In this document: positions 18,454 through 28,330 of the stretch, in pieces
Layout of the letters: each line of letters begins with the position of its first letter
Numbering within the stretch: the stretch's first letter is position 1
DNA from: Bartonella clarridgeiae ATCC 51734
GTDB lineage: Bacteria > Pseudomonadota > Alphaproteobacteria > Rhizobiales > Rhizobiaceae
NCBI RefSeq assembly: GCF_000518185.1
Contig: NZ_JADC01000010.1
Span: 1-64,000, forward strand
DNA: 64,000 bases
Reading direction: 5' to 3'
The notes under the pieces: generated by a model
Databases searched by the model: none
Told to the model about the DNA's origin: nothing
Seen by the model: the letters and a program-made list of their open reading frames with translations, nothing else
Position numbers and translations under genes: made by a program

Positions 18454-19560
18454 CTATGATATCTGAACAGAGTGTACCCAGCCGTTTTTATCTTCTATAT
18501 TTCCTTTTTGTATATCGACAAGTTGTGTGCGAAGTTTTTCTGTGATCTCACCACATATTTCGTTCCCAATGATACATTCTCCGCCTTTATATTTAATACG
18601 GCCGATTGCTGTTATAACAGCAGCAGTGCCGCATGCAAAAGCTTCTTTAAGGCGACTATTTTTCACATCTTCTTTAAGTGTTTCAAAAGAATAAGGGCGC
18701 TCTTCTATTGTTAAACCCATTTGCTGTGCTAACTTTAAAATGGAATGACGAGTTATTCCTGCAAGAATAGTGTCGTTAAGTGCAGGTGTTACAAGTGTAT
18801 TATTAGTCATAATGAAGCAAATATTCATTCCCCCGAGCTCTTCAATCCACCTATGCTCCACCATATCAAGAAAGAGTACCTGACTACAATTATTTTTAAT
18901 TGCATTGTTTTGCGCGATTAGACTTGCTGCGTAGTTCCCACCACATTTGGCAGTTCCTGTCCCACCAGGACCAGCACGACTGTAGTCTGTTTCAAGCCAT
19001 ACACTAACAGTTGTTGCTTGCCCTGTAAAATATGATTCAACTGGAGATGCTATGATACAAAAAATATATTCTCGAGAAGGATGAACTTTCAATAGGCTGT
19101 CATTGCCAAACATAAAAGGGCGTAAATAGAGGCTAGCATTCGGGTAATCAGAAACCCATTTTTGGTCAATTTTTACTAATTGGTTCACTGCATCCAAAAA
19201 GATGTCTTTTGGTAATTCAGGCATAACTAATCGTTTCGCTGATTCTACAAAACGCTGTGCATTGGCATCAGGGCGAAATAACAAAATACGTCCATCTTTT
19301 GCACGATATGCTTTTAAACCTTCAAAGATTCCCTGCGCATAATGTAAAATAACACTTGCTGGACTAATTTCTAAAGATTTATATTGAGAAATAACAGCAT
19401 CATGCCAACCTTTATCTTCATTCCATTTAATAATAACCATATGGTCTGTAAAAAACTGACCAAAACCAGGGCTTTGCAAAATTTCTTCACGTTTTTTATC
19501 TGACAAAGGTGAGGGATGCTTTTCTATTTTAAACAGAAGTGGTGATTTAAGAGAGTCCAT
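18454..19560 (-). CDS. ilvE: Branched-chain amino acid aminotransferase
   Basis: PLP enzyme interconverting Leu, Ile and Val with their 2-oxo acids in the cytoplasm. The 368-residue protein is the longer BCAT form shared with eukaryotes (HYAQGIFEGLKAYR, GTAKCGGNYAAS, VEHRWIEELGGMN). The lysine before CGGNYAAS (Lys205) is the expected Schiff-base lysine. ATG at 19560. It stands alone and converges on glpX. In a host-dependent bacterium with incomplete amino acid synthesis it may mainly run in the degradative or balancing direction; that is inference. Confidence 0.95.
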   Translation of the reverse strand: MDSLKSPLLFKIEKHPSPLSDKKREEILQSPGFGQFFTDHMVIIKWNEDKGWHDAVISQYKSLEISPASVILHYAQGIFEGLKAYRAKDGRILLFRPDANAQRFVESAKRLVMPELPKDIFLDAVNQLVKIDQKWVSDYPNASLYLRPFMFGNDSLLKVHPSREYIFCIIASPVESYFTGQATTVSVWLETDYSRAGPGGTGTAKCGGNYAASLIAQNNAIKNNCSQVLFLDMVEHRWIEELGGMNICFIMTNNTLVTPALNDTILAGITRHSILKLAQQMGLTIEERPYSFETLKEDVKNSRLKEAFACGTAAVITAIGRIKYKGGECIIGNEICGEITEKLRTQLVDIQKGNIEDKNGWVHSVQIS

Positions 19561-19841
19561 AAGTTAAACCTTCTGAAACAATGTCTTATTTCTATATTTT
19601 TTGGTAGGATAATAAAATGTTTCTATTATAGTATTATTATTGGCAATTTCTTCGTTTCAATATTTTCTTACAGGATTTAGATTGTAGCAACTATTGATGT
19701 TTTGTTATTAGAATTTTGATTATAATCCTTATCGAGGAGTTTGGAACCTTTATAAGCGAATATCGTTTTCTGAGATACTGTAAATGTTTTTATCATTGAA
19801 TGATGATTAAAAAGTAAGGAAACTGAGAAAAAGGATTCGCT

Positions 19842-20093
19842 ATGATTGAAAAAAACTATCCAGTACATGAGGAGCGGAAAGCTGAAGAACAAGGAAACTG
19901 TAAATGGTTCAGTTCAATTGGTAAAAGTATTTTTACTATTGTTCTTGCTCTCCTCATTATTTGGTTTATTGCAGGATTTTTAGGAGCTTTTTGGAACAAA
20001 TCACAAAGACATATGCCTGACAATAATACAACAGGGGTAAATCAAACGACAACAAATCCAAAAAAAAATCCAACAGCACCTTCAATACCTTAA
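19842..20093 (+). CDS. Small single-span membrane protein, unknown function
   Basis: An 83-residue ORF with a good ribosome-binding site (AAGG seven bases before the ATG). Charged N-terminus, one strong transmembrane helix (SIFTIVLALLIIWFIAGFLG, about residues 29-48), then a Thr/Asn/Pro-rich tail ending NPTAPSIP. The layout suggests a membrane-anchored protein with its tail outside or in the periplasm. No domain recognised. It lies between ilvE and the SPOR protein gene, facing the latter. Confidence 0.65.
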   Translation: MIEKNYPVHEERKAEEQGNCKWFSSIGKSIFTIVLALLIIWFIAGFLGAFWNKSQRHMPDNNTTGVNQTTTNPKKNPTAPSIP

Positions 20094-20261
20094 AAAGTAA
20101 TATGATTTTATCATTTTGAGAACCAGATATCTTTATAATATAAAAAGGATACAATTGAGCACAAGTAAAGAAAACTAGACATCTTAAAAGATAATCTGAT
20201 ACGAACTGAATATATTGGGAATATAATATAATGACAGCTGTTTAGTTTGTCACTATATTTG

Positions 20262-22844
20262 TTAATTTGTAATAAAACAGCTTCCCCCGGATCGTCTGAT
20301 ATCTTCACAAAGGTTTATAGCTTCATCACGATTTTGTGTTTGAACTCGGACACGATAGTAAGTACCTTTCCCTGATATAAGAGCAGATTGAATATTTAAT
20401 GGTCGGGAGCCGATAACAGACCCAAATTTAGATTTTATTTTTCTCAAAGAATTTTTTGCTAGTTCAGAAGTAGGTTGGGATGAAAGTTGTACATAGTACC
20501 TTTCTCCATTTTCCATTGTTGTTTGTCTTGAAGAATCTGAATGAGAAGAAATAGGCATTGGAGCCTTTGAATTCAACTGGGATGGTGAAGGAACAGGTAT
20601 AAATAAATCTCGCGTTTTTTCTTTAATAGCAGAGACAGAATTACTTTCTGTGGTGACATGACCAATATCAGTTATAGGAGTATGTCTTGTTTTTCCGCGA
20701 TCCGTGAAGTTATATTCTGCTTCATTGTTCTTTGTATCAGATGATTGTAAAGGAACAGATAGCTGCTTTTGAGATTGTTCAGGTATAACTTTATGAGATT
20801 GTTCAGGTATAACTTTATTAGTTATTTCAAATTGAGTAACAGGTTTTTCATCTGTATGGCTACTCGAAGCCAATATAATTTTACCATCTGATTTTACAAC
20901 AACAGTCTTAACTTCTCGTGTCGGAATAATATGATTAAGGGCTGTAGTGATTGCATCTTCAACATAAGCCTCATTAAGAGGAGAAGATGCAGGGTTCTCA
21001 GGTACTTTCTTGTTTAATACTGTTAAATCTTCAGGTGTTTCAGAATTGTCAAAAAGAACTTTTTGTGTACTTTCTTGTTTTGTATTTTTTTCAGTTATCT
21101 GTTTGTAAACGTCTAAATTGTGAGTAATATTATTCTCAGACTCAGTTATTTCTGGTTTGACTTTAAAAGGCGTATTATCAGCACGAATAATATTTAGATC
21201 TTCATTTGTATCTGATAATATAAAAAAGTGAATATAGCTAACGAGACCAATTGTTGCTATAATAAGAAAAGCAAGGCTTTTAGCGAGAATTCTTCCGATA
21301 GTAAAGCTTTTTGAGGAAGGATTCGCTAACGTATTAGTGGATGTTTCATTTGCATACTCATATTCTGAATCCTTAGGAAAGGAAGAGGAATAAAGTTTTC
21401 TATTTTCAGTGGAAGAATAGTTGGTATTTTGTTCTTGAGTATTTATGTTTAAATCTGCCATCAGATTTTGCTTAGCAGGATAAAAAGATTCATTTTTTTG
21501 TATTTGAGAAAAGTTTTCCGTTATAGTATTACCTATGCTAAATACATCAGCAAACTCTTTCTCTAAACTATCATTAGGCCCATCATATTTGGGTTCTTCA
21601 TATGAAACTGCTGAAACCATAACTGGTTCAGTTTTTTCTACTATCTCCTCTGCAAATTTATAGGTATCAACATTGGGAGGAGAATTATCGCTATGTGTGA
21701 GATTTTCTATAGAAACACTACCCATTTGTGCGTTATCAAAGGTTCCTAATGTGGGGGGGAAATTTAAATTGTTTTGGTTATATTGCTTTCTTTGTTCATT
21801 ATTTTTAGAGATGTTTTGAGTATTATGGATATCATTTCTAGTATATTGAATTTGGGCATTATTATATACTGAAGTTTTTGCAATATTATTTTCTTGTTTT
21901 AAATTTTCTTTTTCATGAGCATGAATAATACATTTTTCTTGTGAAAAATCTTCTAAATTAACGAATTTATCAGTTTGTGACGAATTCATGGTGGATGCAA
22001 TATTAGTTAATTCATTTATTGCAATGCTGTTTATATTTGAAGCTGCATTAGAAGATGAATGTAATATACGCGCATTCGTGGAAGAAATTGGTGTATCGGT
22101 ACAATGATTTTCAAGAGAATTTTGTTGAGAGGCTGCTGCTTCATATGAATAGTTTACAGATGTCTTGTAAGTACTTTTCTGATAATTATACTCCGGCTGT
22201 ATGCCATAAACATCTATTTGCTGTGCCTTCACTGGAAAAGGAGGATTGGCCTCTTTATGTAGAGCTGCAGTAGATATATTATTACTCCTTGGATCTACAC
22301 CATCAGTAAAAGAATTTCTTGTTTGTGCATTAAAATTATTTTCTTCAGAGGAACTAATATTAACAGGCTCTGATCTATTTTGCATTGCCTGAGCATTCCG
22401 GATCGGTAATGGAGAAAGTGTGTTTAAAATTTTCTCTTCATTATTATTGATATGATCATTGTTATTGATATGAGGAGAATGTTCTACTTTAGAAAAAAAA
22501 TTATTTTGATCTGAAAGATTTACAGCAAAATCTTTTAACATATTTATGTGGTTTTGGTTATTAGCATTTAATTGCGTGTTCGATTGTTCATTGTTATCAA
22601 ATGGTAATTCGCCACCTAAATTATTTTCAGTGATGTCTTCCAAAAAAGGTAAATCAAATGAAGAATAATCTCCAGAAACTTGAGACACTGAATGTTCTGC
22701 TTTTAATGGAGATTGGGCATTTTGAGCATTCTTTTTTTCATTTTCTAGATTTGAATTGAAAATTTGCGTAAGCCTTTCCACAGGATCATAATGCTCATGA
22801 TCTCGCTCGGTTTTCTCTAGATTTTTGCGATCATTATCGCTCAT
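20262..22844 (-). CDS. SPOR-domain membrane protein with Asn-rich cytoplasmic region
   Basis: The C-terminal 85 residues form a SPOR domain (RYYVQLSSQPTSELAKN, YYRVRVQTQNRDEAINLC), which binds denuded septal peptidoglycan. One transmembrane helix lies at about residues 513-540 (RILAKSLAFLIIATIGLVSY), giving a type II topology. The N-terminal 510 residues are low-complexity, rich in Asn, Ser, Gln and Glu, with no domain I can name. A periplasmic linker contains a tandem KVIPEQSH/KVIPEQSQ duplication. A GTG at 22856 is possible; I use ATG 22844 (860 residues). Third gene after dgt and argS, the order seen in other alphaproteobacteria, so likely linked to cell division. Much longer in the disordered part than a minimal SPOR protein. 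Confidence 0.88.
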   Translation of the reverse strand: MSDNDRKNLEKTERDHEHYDPVERLTQIFNSNLENEKKNAQNAQSPLKAEHSVSQVSGDYSSFDLPFLEDITENNLGGELPFDNNEQSNTQLNANNQNHINMLKDFAVNLSDQNNFFSKVEHSPHINNNDHINNNEEKILNTLSPLPIRNAQAMQNRSEPVNISSSEENNFNAQTRNSFTDGVDPRSNNISTAALHKEANPPFPVKAQQIDVYGIQPEYNYQKSTYKTSVNYSYEAAASQQNSLENHCTDTPISSTNARILHSSSNAASNINSIAINELTNIASTMNSSQTDKFVNLEDFSQEKCIIHAHEKENLKQENNIAKTSVYNNAQIQYTRNDIHNTQNISKNNEQRKQYNQNNLNFPPTLGTFDNAQMGSVSIENLTHSDNSPPNVDTYKFAEEIVEKTEPVMVSAVSYEEPKYDGPNDSLEKEFADVFSIGNTITENFSQIQKNESFYPAKQNLMADLNINTQEQNTNYSSTENRKLYSSSFPKDSEYEYANETSTNTLANPSSKSFTIGRILAKSLAFLIIATIGLVSYIHFFILSDTNEDLNIIRADNTPFKVKPEITESENNITHNLDVYKQITEKNTKQESTQKVLFDNSETPEDLTVLNKKVPENPASSPLNEAYVEDAITTALNHIIPTREVKTVVVKSDGKIILASSSHTDEKPVTQFEITNKVIPEQSHKVIPEQSQKQLSVPLQSSDTKNNEAEYNFTDRGKTRHTPITDIGHVTTESNSVSAIKEKTRDLFIPVPSPSQLNSKAPMPISSHSDSSRQTTMENGERYYVQLSSQPTSELAKNSLRKIKSKFGSVIGSRPLNIQSALISGKGTYYRVRVQTQNRDEAINLCEDIRRSGGSCFITN
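20771..20818. repeat. 24-base tandem duplication inside the SPOR gene
   Basis: Two exact 24-base copies at 20771-20794 and 20795-20818. They encode the repeated octapeptide KVIPEQSx on the minus strand. Copy number could vary in frame by slippage. Confidence 0.92.
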
Positions 22845-23012
22845 AGGTCTTCTCACATGACAATCTGTATCTTTTTATGTACATCTATTAATTCCGATTT
22901 TATTATGCACTAAACTAATTTACTGTATATTAAATTTAGGTCTTTATAAATTAAAGAATATACAAAAAATATTTTAAATTAAATACCCATTTTATATATT
23001 TATAGAACTTTT

Positions 23013-24779
23013 TCAACGCATTTCTGTTGGTGCTTTTACTCCAATAATTGTGAGTCCCGATGATAAAATATTAATAATAGCTTGAATCAAACCAAGTCTG
23101 GCTAATGATAGTTCTTTATTATCAGTTTTAATAAAACGTAAATTAGGATTATCATTGCCTTTATTCCAATGTCCATGGAAGTGTGATGCAAGATCATAAA
23201 GATAAAATGCTAATCGATGTGGTTCTTTATGAATGACGGCTTGTTCAATGATACGTGGATATTCCGCGAGTTTGCGTATTAATAATATTTCACTCTCATC
23301 TACTAATTGGTCAAGATGTGCGATCATTGTATCGTTTGAAAGATTTTCAGTAAGAAAGCTTTCTTGTGTTTGACGAAAGATTGAGTGACAACGTGCATTT
23401 GCATATTGTACATAAAAAATTGGATTATCTTTCGATTGTTCTGTCACTTTTGCAAAATCAAAATCAAGAGGTGCTTCACATTTACGATAAAGCATCATAA
23501 AGCGAACTGGATCATAGCCAACTTCTTCTACAACATCACGAAGAGTAACAAATGATCCAGCCCTTTTGGACATACGCACTGGTTGACCATCTCGAAAAAG
23601 CTTTACTAACTGACACAATAAAACGGTTAGTGTGGCTTTATTGCCAGAAATTGCTTTTGCTACAGCTTCTAATCGCTTTACATAACCAGTGTGATCTGCA
23701 CCTAGAATATAAATCATTTCATCAAAGTGGCGATTAAATTTATCACGAAAATAAGCAACATCAGCGGCAAAATAAGTATAAGAACCATCTGATTTAATTA
23801 AGGCACGATCTTGGTCGTCACCAATATCAGTTGAACGAAATAAGGTTTGCTCGCGCGGTTCCCAATCTTCTATGTTTTGCCCTTTTGGTGGTGGTAATGT
23901 GCCCTTGTAGATATAACCACTTAAAGTAAGGTCATTAATTGTACTACGAATGGCTTGCGCATTATTTTCATAAAGTGTGCGTTCCGAGAAAAAGACATCA
24001 TGATAAATATTAAGAGCAGCTAGATCTTTGCGGATAATTGCCATCATTGAATCGATTGCATGTTCTTTTACTATGGATAAAGCTTCTTCTTGATCTATGA
24101 TTAATAATTTTTCACCAAATTTTTGAGCAAGTGATTGCCCTAATGGTATTAAATATTCACCTGGGTAAAGCCCTTCTGGAATTTCACTAATTGTTTGTCC
24201 AAGTGCTTCACGATAACGCAACATTACAGAGTGAGCGAGTATTTTTATTTGTTCACCAGCATCATTGATGTAATATTCTTTAGTAACTTCATGACCAGTA
24301 AATTGAAGCAAATTAGCAAGAACATCCCCAATAACAGCACCGCGGCAATGACCAACGTGCATGGGGCCAGTTGGATTTGCGGATACATATTCTATATTGA
24401 CTTTTTTCCCTTGTCCTATTTCAGTTCGGCCATAGGATATCCCTTTTTCAATCATTGTCTTTAAGGTTTCTTGCCAAAATGATTGTGTGAATTTAATATT
24501 AATAAATCCAGGACCAGCTACATTAATATGATCAATGTAGTCAAAAGATTGATCATTATTTAGAAGTTCTATAATTTTTTCTGCAAGAGCACGTGGATTT
24601 AGTCCAACAGATTTAGCAAGTACCATAGCAGCATTTGTTGATAAATCGCCATGTAAAGAATCACGTGGCGGATCAGCAACGATTTTTGATAAATCTAAAA
24701 TTTTTCCATTTTTTTCTTTTATATCAGATAATTCGATTAGTTTTTTAATTTTATTTTCGAAATTCTTAAAAACATTCAT
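23013..24779 (-). CDS. argS: Arginyl-tRNA synthetase
   Basis: Class I aminoacyl-tRNA synthetase charging tRNA-Arg. The 588-residue protein shows the HIGH-like motif [12 protein letters not shown] after SANPTGPM, the N-terminal Add-1 domain, and a C-terminal DALR anticodon domain. The KMSK region reads [14 protein letters not shown] at 24785 is in frame, but the ATG at 24779 starts just 2 bases after the dgt stop, which fits translational coupling. Second gene of a dgt-argS-SPOR operon. Confidence 0.97.
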   Translation of the reverse strand: MNVFKNFENKIKKLIELSDIKEKNGKILDLSKIVADPPRDSLHGDLSTNAAMVLAKSVGLNPRALAEKIIELLNNDQSFDYIDHINVAGPGFINIKFTQSFWQETLKTMIEKGISYGRTEIGQGKKVNIEYVSANPTGPMHVGHCRGAVIGDVLANLLQFTGHEVTKEYYINDAGEQIKILAHSVMLRYREALGQTISEIPEGLYPGEYLIPLGQSLAQKFGEKLLIIDQEEALSIVKEHAIDSMMAIIRKDLAALNIYHDVFFSERTLYENNAQAIRSTINDLTLSGYIYKGTLPPPKGQNIEDWEPREQTLFRSTDIGDDQDRALIKSDGSYTYFAADVAYFRDKFNRHFDEMIYILGADHTGYVKRLEAVAKAISGNKATLTVLLCQLVKLFRDGQPVRMSKRAGSFVTLRDVVEEVGYDPVRFMMLYRKCEAPLDFDFAKVTEQSKDNPIFYVQYANARCHSIFRQTQESFLTENLSNDTMIAHLDQLVDESEILLIRKLAEYPRIIEQAVIHKEPHRLAFYLYDLASHFHGHWNKGNDNPNLRFIKTDNKELSLARLGLIQAIINILSSGLTIIGVKAPTEMR

Positions 24780-24781
24780 GT

Positions 24782-26011
24782 TCAAATTCCATGTTGTATT
24801 TGAAATTGTAAATCGAAATCATCTGTATGGTTAAATAATCGATAATATTCACGCAAGGCATAATGATCGGTCATACCTGATAAAAAATCAGCAATAAGCC
24901 GCGCTAATTTTTGATCGGTTAAATCAGTTATTTTAATGTACCAATTTTCAGGCAATAAGTTTGGATTTTTATAATAACAGTCGAATAATTTTCGCACAAT
25001 GCGTTTTGCTGTACTGCGACGTGCAAGGATTTTATCGTGATAATAAAGATTTTGAAAGAGAAAATGCTTTAACTGTTTTTCTTGAATAGCCATTATTGGA
25101 GAAAAGGTAACAATAGTTTGCTTCGCTTGATAAATATCGTTTATACTCTTTGGTTTGATGAGTGCTAAATTTTTTTGTGATTGTTCAATAACATCTTCAA
25201 CCATGATCGTTATTTGTCTACGTACCAATTCATATCCGTATAGAGTTTGGTCAAGTTTTGGATATTTTTTTTTGATATCTTTTAATAATGAAGCGGTCAA
25301 AGAAACTTGCTCAAACTGATTAATTGTTAAAAAGTGTGAACGTAGACCATCGTCGATATCGTGAGCGTTGTAAGCAATATCATCAGCAATAGCTGCACAT
25401 TGCGCTTCTAATCCAGCAAAGCAATTAAGCTCAAGATTCTGTTGTGCATTATATTGCAAAATATCAATAGAAACATTTTTATTGCTAGAATGAGAACCTA
25501 AAAGAGGACCGTTATGCTTTACAAGTCCTTCAAGTGTTTCCCAGGTAAGGTTTAATCCATCAAAATCTGCATAGCGTTGTTCTAATTTTGTAACAATCCT
25601 TAGCGCTTGTGCGTTATGATCAAACCCGCCATAAGGTGCCATCGCTTCATTCAGAGCATCTTCTCCTGCATGGCCAAAAGGCGTATGCCCAAAATCATGA
25701 ACAAGAGCAATAGCTTCTGCGAGATCTTCATCAAGGCTTAGTGCACGGGCTAATGTGCGGGCAATTTGAGAAACTTCGATTGAATGGGTAAGTCGTGTCC
25801 GATAATGATCACTTTCATCAGCAATAAAAACCTGAGTTTTATGTTTAAGACGTCTAAATGCATTGGAATGAATAATACGATCACGATCTCGTTGAAAAGG
25901 TGTACGTGTGGTGTTTTCTACCTCATAAAATAGTCTGCCACGGCTTTTTTGGGGGTTCGTGCTATATACAGCTCGAGATTGATAATTGTAATTGATATTG
26001 TTTATATCCAT
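24782..26011 (-). CDS. dgt: dGTP triphosphohydrolase-like HD protein
   Basis: Hydrolyses dNTPs to deoxynucleosides and triphosphate, affecting dNTP pools. The 409-residue protein has the HD-domain residues in [21 protein letters not shown] and [15 protein letters not shown]. The short length matches the deoxyguanosinetriphosphate triphosphohydrolase-like subfamily (type 2) of alphaproteobacteria rather than E. coli Dgt. ATG at 26011, divergent from erpA over 116 bases. First gene of the dgt-argS-SPOR run. Confidence 0.95.
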   Translation of the reverse strand: MDINNINYNYQSRAVYSTNPQKSRGRLFYEVENTTRTPFQRDRDRIIHSNAFRRLKHKTQVFIADESDHYRTRLTHSIEVSQIARTLARALSLDEDLAEAIALVHDFGHTPFGHAGEDALNEAMAPYGGFDHNAQALRIVTKLEQRYADFDGLNLTWETLEGLVKHNGPLLGSHSSNKNVSIDILQYNAQQNLELNCFAGLEAQCAAIADDIAYNAHDIDDGLRSHFLTINQFEQVSLTASLLKDIKKKYPKLDQTLYGYELVRRQITIMVEDVIEQSQKNLALIKPKSINDIYQAKQTIVTFSPIMAIQEKQLKHFLFQNLYYHDKILARRSTAKRIVRKLFDCYYKNPNLLPENWYIKITDLTDQKLARLIADFLSGMTDHYALREYYRLFNHTDDFDLQFQIQHGI

Positions 26012-26127
26012 TGCAAGTTATCCATTCTCACTTTAAATTTAGAATCAGTCATTATTAACAAAATTCTATGTATTTTGGATACTCTTTCTTTACAATTGAG
26101 TTCATTAATTCAAGGATCTAGTAACTT

Positions 26128-26451
26128 ATGAGTGTGAATATTTCAGATTTTGCTGCCAAACAAATTGCAAAGATACTTGCAGGACAACCCGGAAAAATAG
26201 CTTTACGTATTTCTGTTGAAGGGGGTGGATGTTCAGGATTTTCTTATAAATATGATTTGGTCTCTGAAAATAAAGAAGATGATTTTATTATTAAAAAAGA
26301 TGGAGCGGTTGTATTTATTGATTCAATATCTCTTCCTTTCATGGAGGGAGCTGAAATTGATTTTGTTGATGATCTTATGGGGCAATCTTTTCAAATTCAT
26401 AATCCTAATGCTAGGTCATCATGTGGTTGTGGCGTTAGCTTTTCAATTTAG
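26128..26451 (+). CDS. erpA: A-type iron-sulfur cluster carrier (ErpA/IscA)
   Basis: Carries Fe-S clusters to apoproteins. The 107-residue protein has the three conserved cysteines of the HesB/IscA family: Cys35 in GGCSGF and Cys99/Cys101 in SSCGCG. ErpA is the usual name for this orthologue next to dgt in Hyphomicrobiales, but IscA and SufA share the motif. Divergent from dgt, and followed by an unrelated periplasmic protein. Confidence 0.93.
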   Translation: MSVNISDFAAKQIAKILAGQPGKIALRISVEGGGCSGFSYKYDLVSENKEDDFIIKKDGAVVFIDSISLPFMEGAEIDFVDDLMGQSFQIHNPNARSSCGCGVSFSI

Positions 26452-26511
26452 AATAATTGCTTTTCTATATTACTTCTTGAAAAGATTATTGATTTGATCA
26501 ACAATGTAAAA

Positions 26512-27477
26512 ATGGGAATTTTTATAAAAAAATCATATCAGATTTTGTGGCTGATAATGGCGTGTGCCTTATTAATTTGGAGTAGTTTTACATTTTCTGA
26601 AGAAAGGGAATTTAGAAGGAATCAAGGAGAACAATCAGCTAATTCCATTATAGATTCTCATGATCATAAAAAGGAAAATTCATATCTTTCGCAGCTTATA
26701 TTAAATGCCCAACTAACGAATAATAATGAAAATATTATGAGCGGGTTAGTATGGCGTGTTTATGCACCTATTTTAGGGAATGAAAATAAGTTACTCTTGG
26801 TTGCAATTTATGAGGGTGGTACTGCACGTTTTGATTTAAAACCAGGGAGCTATCTTATTCATGTTTCATTTGGTCATGCAAGCTCTGTGGAACATGTTAG
26901 CTTAGAAAATGGGCAACATCTTATTAAGAATTTTAATCTTGATGCTGGTGGTGTTGTTTTCAATAGTACATTATTTAATGGTACAATTAATGAAAAAGAA
27001 TTGCGTTTTACTATATATGAAGATGAAAAAGAAAATGATGATACGGGTGTAATCCTAGCAAATGTTAAAGCACAATCAGTTGTGCGTTTAAAAGCTGGTC
27101 ACTATCACGTTGTTTCTCATTATGGTTCTGTTAATGCCATTATACGCTCAGATATTCAAGTAGAGGCCGGTAAAATTACTGAAGTGACCCTTGAACATCA
27201 AGCTGCTCAAATTATCTTAAAGTTGGTACGTCAAGAAGGAGGAGAAGCATTAGCAGATACAAGTTGGTCTATTACTAATGATTCTGGTGATATCATTTAT
27301 GAAACAGTTGGTTCTTATGTTTTGCTTGTGTTAGTAGAGGGTGATTATATTGCTATTGCTAAAAATAAAGACAAAATTTATCAAAAGGTTTTTTCGGTAA
27401 TTTCTGGCCATGATAAAGATGTGAATGTTATAGCAAATTCAAAAAATATACAACAATTTAATGAATCAATGGATTGA
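26512..27477 (+). CDS. Periplasmic protein with three beta-rich repeats, unknown function
   Basis: A 321-residue protein with an N-terminal hydrophobic segment (ILWLIMACALLIWSSFTF), either a signal peptide or an anchor. After it come three similar blocks of about 75-85 residues. Each has a GxYxxxV... core near its middle (LKPGSYLIHVSFG, LKAGHYHVVSHYG, LVEGDYIAIAKNK) followed by a beta strand ending in a Val/Leu-rich turn. The pattern suggests beta-sandwich (Ig- or carboxypeptidase-regulatory-like) domains. A TTG start at 26494 is possible; the ATG at 26512 gives a better signal sequence. Followed after 49 bases by ccdA. I recall uncharacterised homologues in Hyphomicrobiales but no function. 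Confidence 0.75.
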   Translation: MGIFIKKSYQILWLIMACALLIWSSFTFSEEREFRRNQGEQSANSIIDSHDHKKENSYLSQLILNAQLTNNNENIMSGLVWRVYAPILGNENKLLLVAIYEGGTARFDLKPGSYLIHVSFGHASSVEHVSLENGQHLIKNFNLDAGGVVFNSTLFNGTINEKELRFTIYEDEKENDDTGVILANVKAQSVVRLKAGHYHVVSHYGSVNAIIRSDIQVEAGKITEVTLEHQAAQIILKLVRQEGGEALADTSWSITNDSGDIIYETVGSYVLLVLVEGDYIAIAKNKDKIYQKVFSVISGHDKDVNVIANSKNIQQFNESMD

Positions 27478-27526
27478 TTCATTATTTTGAACGTAAATTA
27501 TAATTATAAAGGGGATATTTAAAGTT

Positions 27527-28315
27527 TTGGTTTTAGAGTTTTCGACATTTAGTGTATTTTTTGCTGGTGCATTGTCTTTTTTATCACCATGTGTTTTGCC
27601 ATTAGTTCCTCCTTATTTGTGCTATATGGCAGGTGTTAGCATTGATGATTTTCAATCAGAAAAACAAACTAGAAAAGCATCTATACGTTTAGTACTTTTG
27701 TCTTCTGTTATTGCTTTCGTGCTTGGGTTTACAACTGTTTTTGTTGTATTGGGTGCAAGTGCAAGTACACTTGGTAAATTTATTGGTTACTATCGTGATT
27801 GGTTCGCTATTGCTTCTGGAATTATCATTATTATTTTTGGTTTAAATTTTTTAGGTGTTTTTAAAATTGGTTTTTTACTGCGTGAGGTACGTTTTCAAGC
27901 ACGAAAAACACCTGCTGGACCTTTAGGAGCTTATATTATTGGTTTAGCTTTTGCATTTGGTTGGACACCATGTATTGGTCCAATTTTGGGGCCTATTATA
28001 ACACTTGCAGGAACGAAAGAAACTGTAAGTGAAGGAGCTATACTTTTAGGAGTTTATGCATTAGGTCTTGGAGTGCCTTTTCTGTTAGCTGCTTTATTTT
28101 CAAGTAGTTTCATGGGTTTTTTACGGGCTTTTCGTATTCATTTAGGAAAAGTTGAAAAAATTATAGGTATTTTTCTGATTATTACAGGTATTTTATTTTT
28201 GACAGGTTCCATGCAAAACTTATCATTTTGGCTTTTAGAAAATTATCCTTTGTTGAGTAATATTGAAACTATTAGTTGGCATGATATTTTAAGTTTATTT
28301 GGACTTTTTCGTTAG
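27527..28315 (+). CDS. ccdA: CcdA-type thiol-disulfide membrane transporter
   Basis: Passes reducing equivalents across the inner membrane to periplasmic thioredoxin-like proteins, typically for cytochrome c maturation. The 262-residue protein has six or seven hydrophobic spans. The redox cysteines sit in LSPCVLPLVPPYLCYM (first span) and FGWTPCIGPILGP (fourth span). Starts at a TTG (27527); no ATG is available, and AAGGGGA lies about 12 bases upstream. It lies next to glmU (15-base gap) but has no other cytochrome c genes nearby. Confidence 0.92.
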   Translation: MVLEFSTFSVFFAGALSFLSPCVLPLVPPYLCYMAGVSIDDFQSEKQTRKASIRLVLLSSVIAFVLGFTTVFVVLGASASTLGKFIGYYRDWFAIASGIIIIIFGLNFLGVFKIGFLLREVRFQARKTPAGPLGAYIIGLAFAFGWTPCIGPILGPIITLAGTKETVSEGAILLGVYALGLGVPFLLAALFSSSFMGFLRAFRIHLGKVEKIIGIFLIITGILFLTGSMQNLSFWLLENYPLLSNIETISWHDILSLFGLFR

Positions 28316-28330
28316 TTTTATGTGCTTTTT

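Noticed and set aside
19677-19892. 71-residue minus-strand frame overlapping the start of the small membrane protein gene
   Set aside because: Composition and lack of a ribosome-binding site suggest a shadow; the plus-strand gene is better supported.
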